Assembly (NCBI GenBank): GCA_029881435.1 | Contig: JAOUMR010000032.1 | Location: forward strand, 1 to 33,278 | DNA length: 33,278 nt | Direction: 5' to 3' | From: Nitrospira sp. | Lineage (GTDB): Bacteria > Nitrospirota > Nitrospiria > Nitrospirales > Nitrospiraceae | Shown: positions 16,327 through 25,400 of the stretch, piece after piece | How the letters are laid out: each line of letters begins with the position of its first letter | How positions within the stretch are numbered: the first letter of the stretch is position 1 | The notes under the pieces: generated by a model | The model's database searches: none | Told to the model about the DNA's origin: nothing | The model's input: only the letters and a program-made list of their open reading frames with translations | Program-made: the position numbers and the translations under genes

Positions 16327-16364
16327 AAAAAACAGGGGAGCCGTACATTCTGCACGGCTCCCCT
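16327..16364 (-). terminator. Terminator of MCO 1
   Basis: AGGGGAGCCGT (16334-16344) pairs perfectly with ACGGCTCCCCT (16354-16364) over a 9-base loop. Reading the minus strand the stem is followed by GTTTTTTA, a classic rho-independent tail. It lies 30 bases after the MCO 1 stop. Confidence 0.92.
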
Positions 16365-16394
16365 CGTCTTTTCTCCGCAGAATTCCTGAGCGGC

Positions 16395-19300
16395 TTACTT
16401 CATCGCCGTCGGAATAACCTGAGGTTGCTCCTCGGTTTCCGCCTGCTTGGAACCGGCTCCACCAGCACTCAGCGGCTGGAGCCTCTTGTCGCCACTTGGC
16501 AGAACTCGCAGATAGCCCCATTGCCCAGACTGCGAATACGGCAACCGCTGGTTGCTGTATACATAGTCACCAGACATCCGGTAAGGACCTCCGGCCGAAG
16601 GGATAAATACATCGAGAGTTTCAGATCCGGAGAACTCCACGACACTGATCTGGTCCGCGCCACGCATAAATGGCTCGATCGGCCATTCATGTTTTTCGAC
16701 GCCGAACATACCGTTCTGTTCATTGTTAACGCCGATCACATGGATACGCACCGGATCGCCGGCATGTGATTCGATGACAGGTGTTGCCGGATCTTCAGGA
16801 TTGTCCGCCTTGCAGGGCTGGAACATCTTACCGAGCGAACAGCCCTGGTCTTCCCGGTACAAATATGGCTCAGACCGGTAGTTAATACCAGTCAAGCCCG
16901 CGACATTCTGCACGTACGGCATGAAGCTGGTGCCGATGATGTTGTCCTCATCTTGGAAGAATAACGCCACATCGCGATAGTTCGCACGCATTTCGTTTCC
17001 AGAGATAGACCTGTCCACGATCACATCGGCCGCCCAGGCATTCTTGTTCGACAGATCAACACCGGTCTTCGGATCCCGGTACTTTGATCCCTTTGGACCG
17101 ACAACGATCGCACCGAACAAGCCGTTCCTTGGATTCATCATCACATTACCCCAGTCCCAAACGAGTGAGGTCGTCTCACCGTTGAACGGATCGGCATAGT
17201 ACGTGTAGACCCGTTCACCGCCTGGAACGATCGTCTGATCGCCGGGATTGTTTCCGACATTGGCTCCCATTGAATCCTTCGGATCGAATGCGAGCCCAAT
17301 GGCGGAGAATGAAGCCTTACTGTCCTTCATCTTATTCTTCAGCTTAACCTTGACGCAGTCTCCAATGTTCACCCGAAGCGTCAGTGGCATAGGTCGCGAG
17401 TTTCCAGACACTTTTGCCACCTCGTCCTCCAGCGCGTAAATTTTCGCATCTGGATTGGCGACCTGTATCTTTCGCTCAAAATCGACCTCAATGGCTTCCG
17501 GAATCTTCGGGTTAAAGGTCATCGACGGGTAGTCCATCGCCACCACGTTGAAGCTCTTCACCGGAGCATCGGCTGGACACACCGGCAAGGCCTTCGGGAT
17601 CTCTCCCTTATTCGAGAACCCCGCCGGCAATTTCTTCAGATCGCGTTGCTCCTTGTCATAGACCCGCACGATGCCCCATCCACCTTCCGACAACTTCGAT
17701 GACCGCCCATTAAAGTGGATGAAATCACCCGCTTGATGCCGAGGACCACCGGCTTCCGGCACCACCAAGTCATACCGTTCGGCAATGCCTACATGAATTG
17801 AGTTCTTCCGGTTGGCATCGGGCGCGTACCGCTCGGTCCAGAACGTATGGCCTGACAAGGTCCAACTCATTGTCTCGTTCATGAGGGTATGCAACAGCCG
17901 GAACACCATGGTGTCGCCCGTGTATGCCCTCAGAAGCGGCGTATAGGGATCTCCATGGATCTGGCTGTTGAAGATTTGTGACACATCCGGATTCGTCGCC
18001 AAACGCTGGGCGATTGGTCCCGCCCGGAAGTTCAGACCACTTCCGGTAGTGTGTGTTCCGCCGTTCAGGAACGGCATCGGAGTCATATAAATCTTTTCCG
18101 GCATGGCGAAGGACACGGTCTTCCCTGCCTCCAGAGCCACTTCGATCGGTTGACCAGGAGGATTCCCTGCCGTGACGATATTCACGGTATGCGGTACCGT
18201 ATCATGCACCTGAACCATGAGCTCACGGAAGCTGTTATTCACCCCATGCCCCACGGGCTCGTTGGTATGAATATCCGCGATAGGACCACTACGGATTTGT
18301 TTCCCTGTCGTTGGATCATGGTAGGTCGATCCGACCGGTTCGGCAATGAACGTACCGAACCCACCGTGCGGCCAAGTCGTCGCACCGAATGCGTGATCGT
18401 GCCAAAATACGGTCCCCACATCCGCATCCACCCAGAACCGTTGACGAACAAACTCCACCGTGACGATATCCTTGGCAGGGTGATTGTTCTTTAATCCCTT
18501 CGACAGCGTAATCTGATTACCCTTGATGGCCTTGATACGGGCAATCTCGTTACCCTTCACGTTATCGGCGCCGACCAGGATCAATGTTCCAACATGATAC
18601 TGTTTGGCGTTCTTGACCGAGATTGTTTTCGCGCCCTTCTTCGCGGCTGAAGTCAACACAGTGTTCATCGGAGCAGGAAGCCCCTTCGGATTTTTCTTCT
18701 CCAGCATTGTGAACGGACGCACCGACTGTTCATAGGAGAATCCGGTGATCACACCGTCCGATGCCTGGTTATCGAATTGCAGGAAATGCCAATGGGTGTT
18801 GATCTTGGACGCCTGGAAATTCGTGTAGTCGTCATCGTCCCACTCGCTGGTCAATGTCCAATCCACACAATCGTAAATGTTGCCGCGCACGACCAACGGA
18901 TACTTGAGATCATCGTTGGCGCGAATCGCAGCCTCCTCTTCGTGCAACACATAGATCAAGCCGTTCTGATCGATAACCGGAGGCTCCTTACCTTGGGCCT
19001 TCGCAATCTTGATCGGTACCTTGATGAAATGAACGTTGTAGTTCTTCCGCCCGGCATTAGCTGGACAGAGGCTCCAGTTCCCCTGCTCTCCAGGCTTGGC
19101 TTGATCGAGGCTCTCCTCTCCATTGTCGTCCCGACGGATCATCTCTAACCACGGCGCCCCGACGTGATTCGGAGAAAACGCAACGCGCTTCCCGAAATGT
19201 GGTGTGAGATGTGGCCACGCCACCTTCCCTGTCAGCGGCTCGAACATGATTGGGTGCCGCTTGCCAGGATGGGTCGACTTATATTTCGGATTTTCGACAT

Positions 19301-21227
19301 CGCTTTCTCTCTCACTCATGGCACGATTGCCATCCCAAACCCAATCCAACACGGTGGCATCGTAAGAAAGAATCTGGCCTTTCTCATCATCCTTATGGCC
19401 GGGCTTGCCCAGTGGGGGCAACTGCATCGCGACCCAATCCTTGATCGTGATCGTGGCCGGATTTCCCTTCCAGTTGCTCTTCCCCTTCTCGATAATCTTG
19501 AATTTGGTCCCGAACCAATCCACGGTCTGTCCGATCAACTTATCGGATGAGATCGGTTCCTTAATACGACCTTTACGATCCGGCAACTCACGCAGGTCCG
19601 GCATCACATCATTCCGCATGTCGCCCTGCTGGATCGTATTGTACACGCGCCAGTAGCCCCACATGCCGGACACATAGTGATGCGCCACGTGGCAGTGGAA
19701 CAGAAAATCGCCGGCCAGTTGTTGGCAAAGACCTGAGCCGCACTCCGTTTCCAGATCTAAGGCTTCCGATGGGCCGATGACTTCTACGTCGACACGATCC
19801 GTCTTGTGACGGATGACAGGATACTTGACTGGACCGTTCACCGCCGTGGCCCAGAGGGGCATGTCATCGATGGCCCTCGGGCTCCGCGGCCAACGAATCG
19901 ATCCCCCATGCGGATGATGGCTGTGGAACACTTCGGATCCACCGTGGACAAGGCGGAACTTCGCCGGATCCCCGATGTAGGATCGAGGGATAGTCGGAGC
20001 AGCATCCCCGAAGGTATAGGAGCTATACCCCATCGACTCATCCTCAAACCCGAAGTATTCATGCTGTAAATGCATATTGTTGATGCCGAATGGCTCACTG
20101 CGATAATTGATCGCACGGCCACCAGGACGATAGGTATCGGTCAACGGATCGCGTTGGGGCAAGAAATCGCCCTTCTTGTTGAGGGGGCGGAAGGCTTCGT
20201 CGCCGACTTCATGGTAATACAAGACGAACTCCCGGAAGTCAGGACCGGTCCCATTCTTAATCATGACCTGCCAGCCGCTTGTAGCCGGAGTCGCATCTCC
20301 CGTTCCGAGCGGCTCCCAGTATGTTGAGCCGCGAGGCTCCACAACGAAAGAACCAAACATTCCCATGACGGTCAGTTCGCGATCATTGCTATAGGTGTGG
20401 AACTGGCGAACCCCTTCCTGCGTATTGGGATGGATGTACCATTCCAACTCTACAGGCTTGTCTTTGCTGGCGATGGCATCCGAATTCGTCGTGATTGCCG
20501 CAGCACCAGTCTTACTCACAACCGTCGACGAGCCATGGATGTGCAAGCTGACGTCCTCGCCGCCTTCCAATTTGTTGCTCAGCTTGATCTTGACACAGTC
20601 TCCCTGATTCGCACGAAGCGTCAGTGGCTGAATCCACTGCGCTTGCACGCCCGGGATCACGGCCCCTGGATCGAAACCGTCCTTATCGCGTGCTTCACGA
20701 TTCGTTGTTTCTTCGGCTCTAACCTTGTCGATATCCTCATCCAGCACGTACATATATCCGGGATAAAAATCGAGCCACTGGTTGAGCGTGATCTCGACGT
20801 TGATCGCGGAGACATTGTACTGCTTCACCGGCGCAGTCGCAGGACACTTACCGCCTCCGGTCGCAGCCACCGGTTCGACTCGAGGATCGGACATGAGCAA
20901 CATATCCTGCCCGCCGGCTCCGTACTGGTGCATCATGGCCGATGTGTTGTACATGCCGGTGTTGACCGCCTGTACCTGCGGATCCTTGGACATATGGTCC
21001 ATGATTCGCTGGTGTTGCTGCTCGACCATCGCGGACCGTTCGCCTCTTCCTGACATGGCGTCCTCGACGATCGTCTGCCCCTTGAGCTGTTCCGCCCAAG
21101 CCGGCAGCTGATGGTTCATCGCAATATGAGAGGGACTCTCGGCGGTCACCAGTGCCGGCATAGCCAACAACGCCATACCCGCAAGCCCTCTTAGGAGTCT
21201 GGTTGATGGAGAGTGGAAACGATACAT
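16395..21227 (-). CDS. Giant secreted multicopper oxidase 1 (six cupredoxin domains, permuted copper motifs)
   Basis: A 1610-aa protein with a perfect AGGAGG ahead of its ATG and a signal peptide at residues 1-29. A Met/His-rich segment follows (about 60-115). Three homologous two-cupredoxin units start at CPA-type motifs near residues 128, 721 and 1217. Copper motifs: HxxHxH (435, 438, 440) and HCHxxxHxxxGM (511-522) in unit 1; HxH (812, 814) and HxH (943, 945) in unit 2; unit 3 has lost them (SGDYVYSNQRLPYSQSGQWG in place of the type 1 site). Unit 1 also keeps HIHG at 229-232. One type 1 copper and one trinuclear cluster are expected, formed across units 1 and 2. Size recalls MofA of Leptothrix (Mn oxidation); substrate unknown. 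Confidence 0.88.
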   Translation of the reverse strand: MYRFHSPSTRLLRGLAGMALLAMPALVTAESPSHIAMNHQLPAWAEQLKGQTIVEDAMSGRGERSAMVEQQHQRIMDHMSKDPQVQAVNTGMYNTSAMMHQYGAGGQDMLLMSDPRVEPVAATGGGKCPATAPVKQYNVSAINVEITLNQWLDFYPGYMYVLDEDIDKVRAEETTNREARDKDGFDPGAVIPGVQAQWIQPLTLRANQGDCVKIKLSNKLEGGEDVSLHIHGSSTVVSKTGAAAITTNSDAIASKDKPVELEWYIHPNTQEGVRQFHTYSNDRELTVMGMFGSFVVEPRGSTYWEPLGTGDATPATSGWQVMIKNGTGPDFREFVLYYHEVGDEAFRPLNKKGDFLPQRDPLTDTYRPGGRAINYRSEPFGINNMHLQHEYFGFEDESMGYSSYTFGDAAPTIPRSYIGDPAKFRLVHGGSEVFHSHHPHGGSIRWPRSPRAIDDMPLWATAVNGPVKYPVIRHKTDRVDVEVIGPSEALDLETECGSGLCQQLAGDFLFHCHVAHHYVSGMWGYWRVYNTIQQGDMRNDVMPDLRELPDRKGRIKEPISSDKLIGQTVDWFGTKFKIIEKGKSNWKGNPATITIKDWVAMQLPPLGKPGHKDDEKGQILSYDATVLDWVWDGNRAMSERESDVENPKYKSTHPGKRHPIMFEPLTGKVAWPHLTPHFGKRVAFSPNHVGAPWLEMIRRDDNGEESLDQAKPGEQGNWSLCPANAGRKNYNVHFIKVPIKIAKAQGKEPPVIDQNGLIYVLHEEEAAIRANDDLKYPLVVRGNIYDCVDWTLTSEWDDDDYTNFQASKINTHWHFLQFDNQASDGVITGFSYEQSVRPFTMLEKKNPKGLPAPMNTVLTSAAKKGAKTISVKNAKQYHVGTLILVGADNVKGNEIARIKAIKGNQITLSKGLKNNHPAKDIVTVEFVRQRFWVDADVGTVFWHDHAFGATTWPHGGFGTFIAEPVGSTYHDPTTGKQIRSGPIADIHTNEPVGHGVNNSFRELMVQVHDTVPHTVNIVTAGNPPGQPIEVALEAGKTVSFAMPEKIYMTPMPFLNGGTHTTGSGLNFRAGPIAQRLATNPDVSQIFNSQIHGDPYTPLLRAYTGDTMVFRLLHTLMNETMSWTLSGHTFWTERYAPDANRKNSIHVGIAERYDLVVPEAGGPRHQAGDFIHFNGRSSKLSEGGWGIVRVYDKEQRDLKKLPAGFSNKGEIPKALPVCPADAPVKSFNVVAMDYPSMTFNPKIPEAIEVDFERKIQVANPDAKIYALEDEVAKVSGNSRPMPLTLRVNIGDCVKVKLKNKMKDSKASFSAIGLAFDPKDSMGANVGNNPGDQTIVPGGERVYTYYADPFNGETTSLVWDWGNVMMNPRNGLFGAIVVGPKGSKYRDPKTGVDLSNKNAWAADVIVDRSISGNEMRANYRDVALFFQDEDNIIGTSFMPYVQNVAGLTGINYRSEPYLYREDQGCSLGKMFQPCKADNPEDPATPVIESHAGDPVRIHVIGVNNEQNGMFGVEKHEWPIEPFMRGADQISVVEFSGSETLDVFIPSAGGPYRMSGDYVYSNQRLPYSQSGQWGYLRVLPSGDKRLQPLSAGGAGSKQAETEEQPQVIPTAMK

Positions 21228-21261
21228 GGACCGACCTCCTTAAGAAAATAAGTACAAGACC

Positions 21262-21282
21262 GACTGAGTCCGCTGCTCAGTC
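21262..21282. other. Hairpin in the MCO 1 leader
   Basis: GACTGAG (21262-21268) pairs with CTCAGTC (21276-21282) around a 7-base loop. It lies 35 bases before the MCO 1 start, inside the leader expected from the promoter at 21392-21420. No T tract follows, so it is more likely a leader structure than a terminator. Confidence 0.45.
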
Positions 21283-21391
21283 CGTCTGAAATGCTCCGCC
21301 CTAATTTGAAAAATAAGAAGACAAGACAATATCGATTGCATAGAGAGACCCTGAAAAAGAGACGCGCTCATCTTCAAACGATAAGGGCTGC

Positions 21392-21420
21392 AAGATACTG
21401 AACTTCACATTGGGTGTCAA
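21392..21420 (-). promoter_or_regulatory. Promoter of MCO 1
   Basis: On the minus strand a perfect -35 TTGACA (complement of 21415-21420) is followed after exactly 17 bases by TATCTT (complement of 21392-21397). The predicted leader to the ATG at 21227 is about 155 bases, long enough for post-transcriptional control. Confidence 0.7.
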
Positions 21421-21458
21421 GGTTCTGCTGGCGGAGAGATCTTTCTCTAGACGAGCTG

Positions 21459-22121
21459 CTAATGGCCAATGGGTGACTTCCGATTCGCCGTGTTCTGCAA
21501 ATCCATCTCCAACACCATCGCGCTCTCACGATTCTTGGGGTCCGTCTTAAGCGGCATCCGGTCCACCATTAACTTAATCACCGGAAGAGCCACGATAACA
21601 GGAGCCTTATCCGACACATTGGAATGGAGCGCAATGCGAATATTCTTGGGTCGATCGCTGGGGGTGACTTCCGCGACGAGCTCTTTCCCCATGAACCCTA
21701 CGAGCAATCCACTACCGTCAGAGAGCTTATGAATTTCATAGTCATTGTCGGTCGAAGCTGCCCGATCCAAGACAAGATCGGGACTTTGTGTCACCAGTGC
21801 TAACCCGAGGTGTGTCGGCGCAATAAAGCCATAGCTTCCCGTCGGGGCGTCCGAGAACCGACCTCTGCCGACCCGAAGCTCGGTGACGCCGTTCTTCGTT
21901 CTCATCTGGCGCCGCAGCTCAACCTCACTGCCGGCGGTTTCAATCACCACAGCCGCGGGCGCAGCCTTTTGTATAGGCAACGTCTCTAGTTTTTCCCCTG
22001 AAGCAGTCTCGATACAGTTCGGGACGCCGCTCAGACTCATGAATACGAGTAAAAAGACGACTATGGAGTATCGACTCGGCCTGGTGCGAGCGCTGTAGGA
22101 CGCGATGTGGGTATTACGCAT
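21459..22121 (-). CDS. Secreted protein of unknown function between the two MCOs
   Basis: A 220-aa protein. ATG 22121 is chosen because AGGAGAATTA precedes it; an upstream in-frame TTG would overlap that ribosome-binding site. A basic N-terminus and hydrophobic segment (YSIVVFLLVFMSLSGVPNC) form a signal peptide; the lipobox fit is poor. The mature chain is beta-rich (VVIETAGSEVELRRQMRTKNGVTELRVGRG, GSYGFIAPTHLGLALVTQSPDLVLDR, VAEVTPSDRPKNIRIALHSNVSDKAPVIVALPVIKLMVDRMPLK). I recognise no family and see no His/Cys/Met copper motif. Its place between MCO 2 and MCO 1 suggests an accessory role. A consensus promoter follows it, so MCO 1 can be transcribed alone. Confidence 0.75.
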   Translation of the reverse strand: MRNTHIASYSARTRPSRYSIVVFLLVFMSLSGVPNCIETASGEKLETLPIQKAAPAAVVIETAGSEVELRRQMRTKNGVTELRVGRGRFSDAPTGSYGFIAPTHLGLALVTQSPDLVLDRAASTDNDYEIHKLSDGSGLLVGFMGKELVAEVTPSDRPKNIRIALHSNVSDKAPVIVALPVIKLMVDRMPLKTDPKNRESAMVLEMDLQNTANRKSPIGH

Positions 22122-22464
22122 TAATTCTCCTGACAAGCTGACCTAACAACACTGGATTCTAAAAAAGCCGACTGGGAAAAAGCAAACGAGGTAGGATGTC
22201 AGAGTGTGTGATATTGCTCTTGATCCAACCAGCAGTTCGTCACCCCACGGGAAGATCCGCCCGACTCGGTGCGACACAGATCATCGTGTCATCGCGCTCA
22301 CCTGAACGAGCACCAAGACTACGAGCTTGCCCCATCTATTCATGGCACTGTCACTCCAGCCGTACGATTCAACAAGTCAATGGTCCGCTGAGTCAAGCAA
22401 CAAGAGGGAGAGCCGTTCTCACAGACGACTCCCCCTCCTGTTTTAGACGCCATGTCCGATCGGT
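22122..22464. other. Spacer between the unknown secreted-protein gene and MCO 2
   Basis: No gene is visible. It contains the imperfect MCO 2 terminator (22404-22437) and presumably the promoter of the gene at 22121; a T-run (complement of AAAAAAG near 22160) and AT-rich sequence precede that gene, but no hexamer pair stands out. Confidence 0.5.
22404..22437 (-). terminator. Imperfect terminator hairpin of MCO 2
   Basis: GAGGGAGAGCCGT (22404-22416) pairs with ACGACTCCCCCTC (22425-22437), 11 of 13 positions, loop of 8 bases. The tail on the minus strand is only moderately T-rich (TTGTTGCTT). It occupies the same position as, and resembles, the MCO 1 terminator. Confidence 0.55.
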
Positions 22465-25400
22465 CTATTTCATGGCCGTCGGCATAGCCTGAGGCTGCGG
22501 TGTCTCCTCCGCCCGCTTAGCCCCCACACCGCCCCTACCGAGCGGTTGGATCCGCGTATCACCGACAGGCAACACACGGAGATAGCCCCATTGTCCTGAC
22601 TGCGTGTAGGGCAGTCGTTGATTCGACCAGACGAAGTCTCCCACTTGGCGATAGGGGCCGCCCGCACCGCCGCGTAAGAACACGTCAAGAATTTCAGAGC
22701 CGGCATACTCGACCACGCTGATCATGTCGGCTCCCGGCATGTACGGCTCGATCGGCCACTCATGGCCTTCGACCCCGAACATGCCGTTCTGCTCGCTGTT
22801 GGCGCCGATCACGTGAATCCGAATCGGATCACCGGCATGGGCCTCAATTAACGGCGTCACAGGATCTTCGGGCTTCTCCACGACGCAAGGCTGGAAGATC
22901 TTACTCAGCGAGCAGCCTTGATCCTCGCGGAACAGATAGGGCTCGGCTCGGTAATTGACCGAGGTCAAGCCCGCGACATTTTGCACGTACGGCATGAATG
23001 AGGTCCCAATGATGTTGTCCTCATCCTGGAAGAAGAGGGCCACATCACGATAGTTCCGCTTGCCCACGTTCTCGGGCAGGCTCGCATCCACGATGACGTC
23101 CGCCCGCCAGGCGTTCTTCTGCGAGAGATCCGCACCGGTCACTGGATCCCGGTACTGAGACCCTCGGGGACCGACGATGATCGCTCCATACAGTCCGTTC
23201 CGTGGATTGACGACAATATTACCGCCATCCCACACGAGCGACGTCGTCTCCTTATTGGCCGGATGCGCATAGTAGGTATAGAGGCGGCTTTCGCCGGGCC
23301 CCACGGTCTGATCGCCAGGATTGTTCCCAACATTCAGGCCTTGACTGTCTTTCGGATCGAAGGCCAGACCTGGCGCAAAGAACGACGCCCGGCTCGCCTT
23401 CATCTTGTTCTTCAGATTGACCTTGATGCAGTCGCCAAGGTTGGCCCGCAACGTCAGCGGGTGCGGGGTCTTGCCGCTGGAGACCGTCGTCGCTTCTTCT
23501 TCGAGCGCGAAGATCTTGCCTTCCGGCATGGTCATTTCGATCTTCCGCTCAAAGTCCACCTCGATGGCGTCCGGTGCTTTGGGATTGAGCTTCATGGGCC
23601 GATCGACCGCCACGACGTTGAAGTTCTTCACCGGTGCGTCAGCCGGACAGACCGAACTCAGAGCCGCTGGGATACCGAGCGGATTGGTTCCCTTCGGCAA
23701 CGGCTTGAGATCCGACACTTCCTTGTCGAGCACCCGCACGATCCCCCAGCCACCTTCGGCGAAATGCGAGGTGCGACCGTTAAAGTGGATATAGTCGCCC
23801 GGCATACCCTGAAATCCGCCGGCCTTCGTCACAAGATCGTATCGCTCCGCAATCCCAACGTGGATCGAGTTCTTCCGGTTGGCATCTGCCGCATACCGCT
23901 CAGTCAGGAACGTATGCCCGGAAATCGTCCAGACGTGGGATTCATTCATGAGCTGATGCAACAGACGGAACACCATCGTATCGCCTGTATACGCCCGTAG
24001 CAGAGGCGTATCCGGATCACCATGAATCGCGCTGCTGAACAGTTTCGAGGTGTCCGGATTGTTCGCGAGCCGTTGCGCAAACGGTTCCGCACGGAAGTTG
24101 AACCCGCTGCCGGTCGTATGCGTCCCGCCGTTGAGGTATTGGTTCGGAGCGTTCAAGATTTTTTCCGGCATCTGGAACGACACGGTTTTGCCTGCTTCCA
24201 GCGCGACCTCCACCGGTTGTCCGGGCGGATTTCCCGTCTCGATCACGTTGACCGTGTGCGGCACCGTGTCGTGAATCGAGACCATCAGCTCACGGAAGCT
24301 GCCGCTGACGCCGGCCCCGATCGGCTCATTGCTGTGGATATCAGCAATCGGACCGCTGTAGACCAGCTTGCCGTTCTTCGGATCGTGATAGGTAGACCCA
24401 TACGGTTCCACAATCGTGACGCCGAATCCTCCGTGTGGCCAGGTCGTCGCGCCAAACGCATGGTCATGCCAGAACACCGTCCCCATATCGACATCGACCC
24501 ACCACCGATACCGGACGAACTCTGGCGAGACCAGATCATTGGTTGGGTGATTGTGCTTGAGCGGCTTAAAGAACGTCATCCGATCACCCTTGATCTCCTT
24601 GATCCGGGCGACTTCCTGACAGCTCTTGTCCCGCGGGAGTGATGCCGTGGGATCGTTACCTTTCTGCAGACAATCCATACCTACCATGACCTCGGTGTTC
24701 GCATGAAACTTCGTGGCACCGGGAGCCATCTGGATCTTGATCGAGGTCGCGCCGGCCTTCACTCCGCTCACGAGCTTGGCCACCATCGGCGCGGGTAATC
24801 CATGCTTCGTCTTCTTTCCCCACATCGTGAAGGGGCGAACCGACATCTCGTACTCAAACCCGGAAATGACACCGTCCGAGTTTCCGGTATCGAACTGGAA
24901 AAAATGGGGATGAATATTGATCTTCGACGACTGAAAATTTGTGTAATCGTCGTCATCCCACTCGCTCGTCAGAATGACATCGACGCAGTCATACACGTTG
25001 GCACGAATAACCGCCGGCACTTTGAGGTCATCATCGCCTCTCGTTAACCGCTCTTCCTCGTGCAGGACGTAGATCAACCCGTCCTTGTCGACGATGGGAG
25101 GCTCGTTTCCTTGCTTCTTCGCCAGCGTAATCGGCAGGCGAATAAAGTGAATGTTGTAATGCTTGCGGTTCGCATTCTCCGGGCACAGACTCCAGCGACC
25201 CTGCTCTCCAGGCATGGCCGGCTCGGAGGTCCGCTCGCCCTTGGCGTCCTGGTGAATCGGTTCGAGCCAAGGTGCCCCGTTGTGATTGGCCGAGAACGGG
25301 ACACGTTTTCCGAAGTGTGGTTTAAACAGCGGCCAGGCCATCTTCCCGGTCGTCGGGTCGAACAGGATTGCCGGTCTCGTGCTGTCGTCCCACTTGGCTG

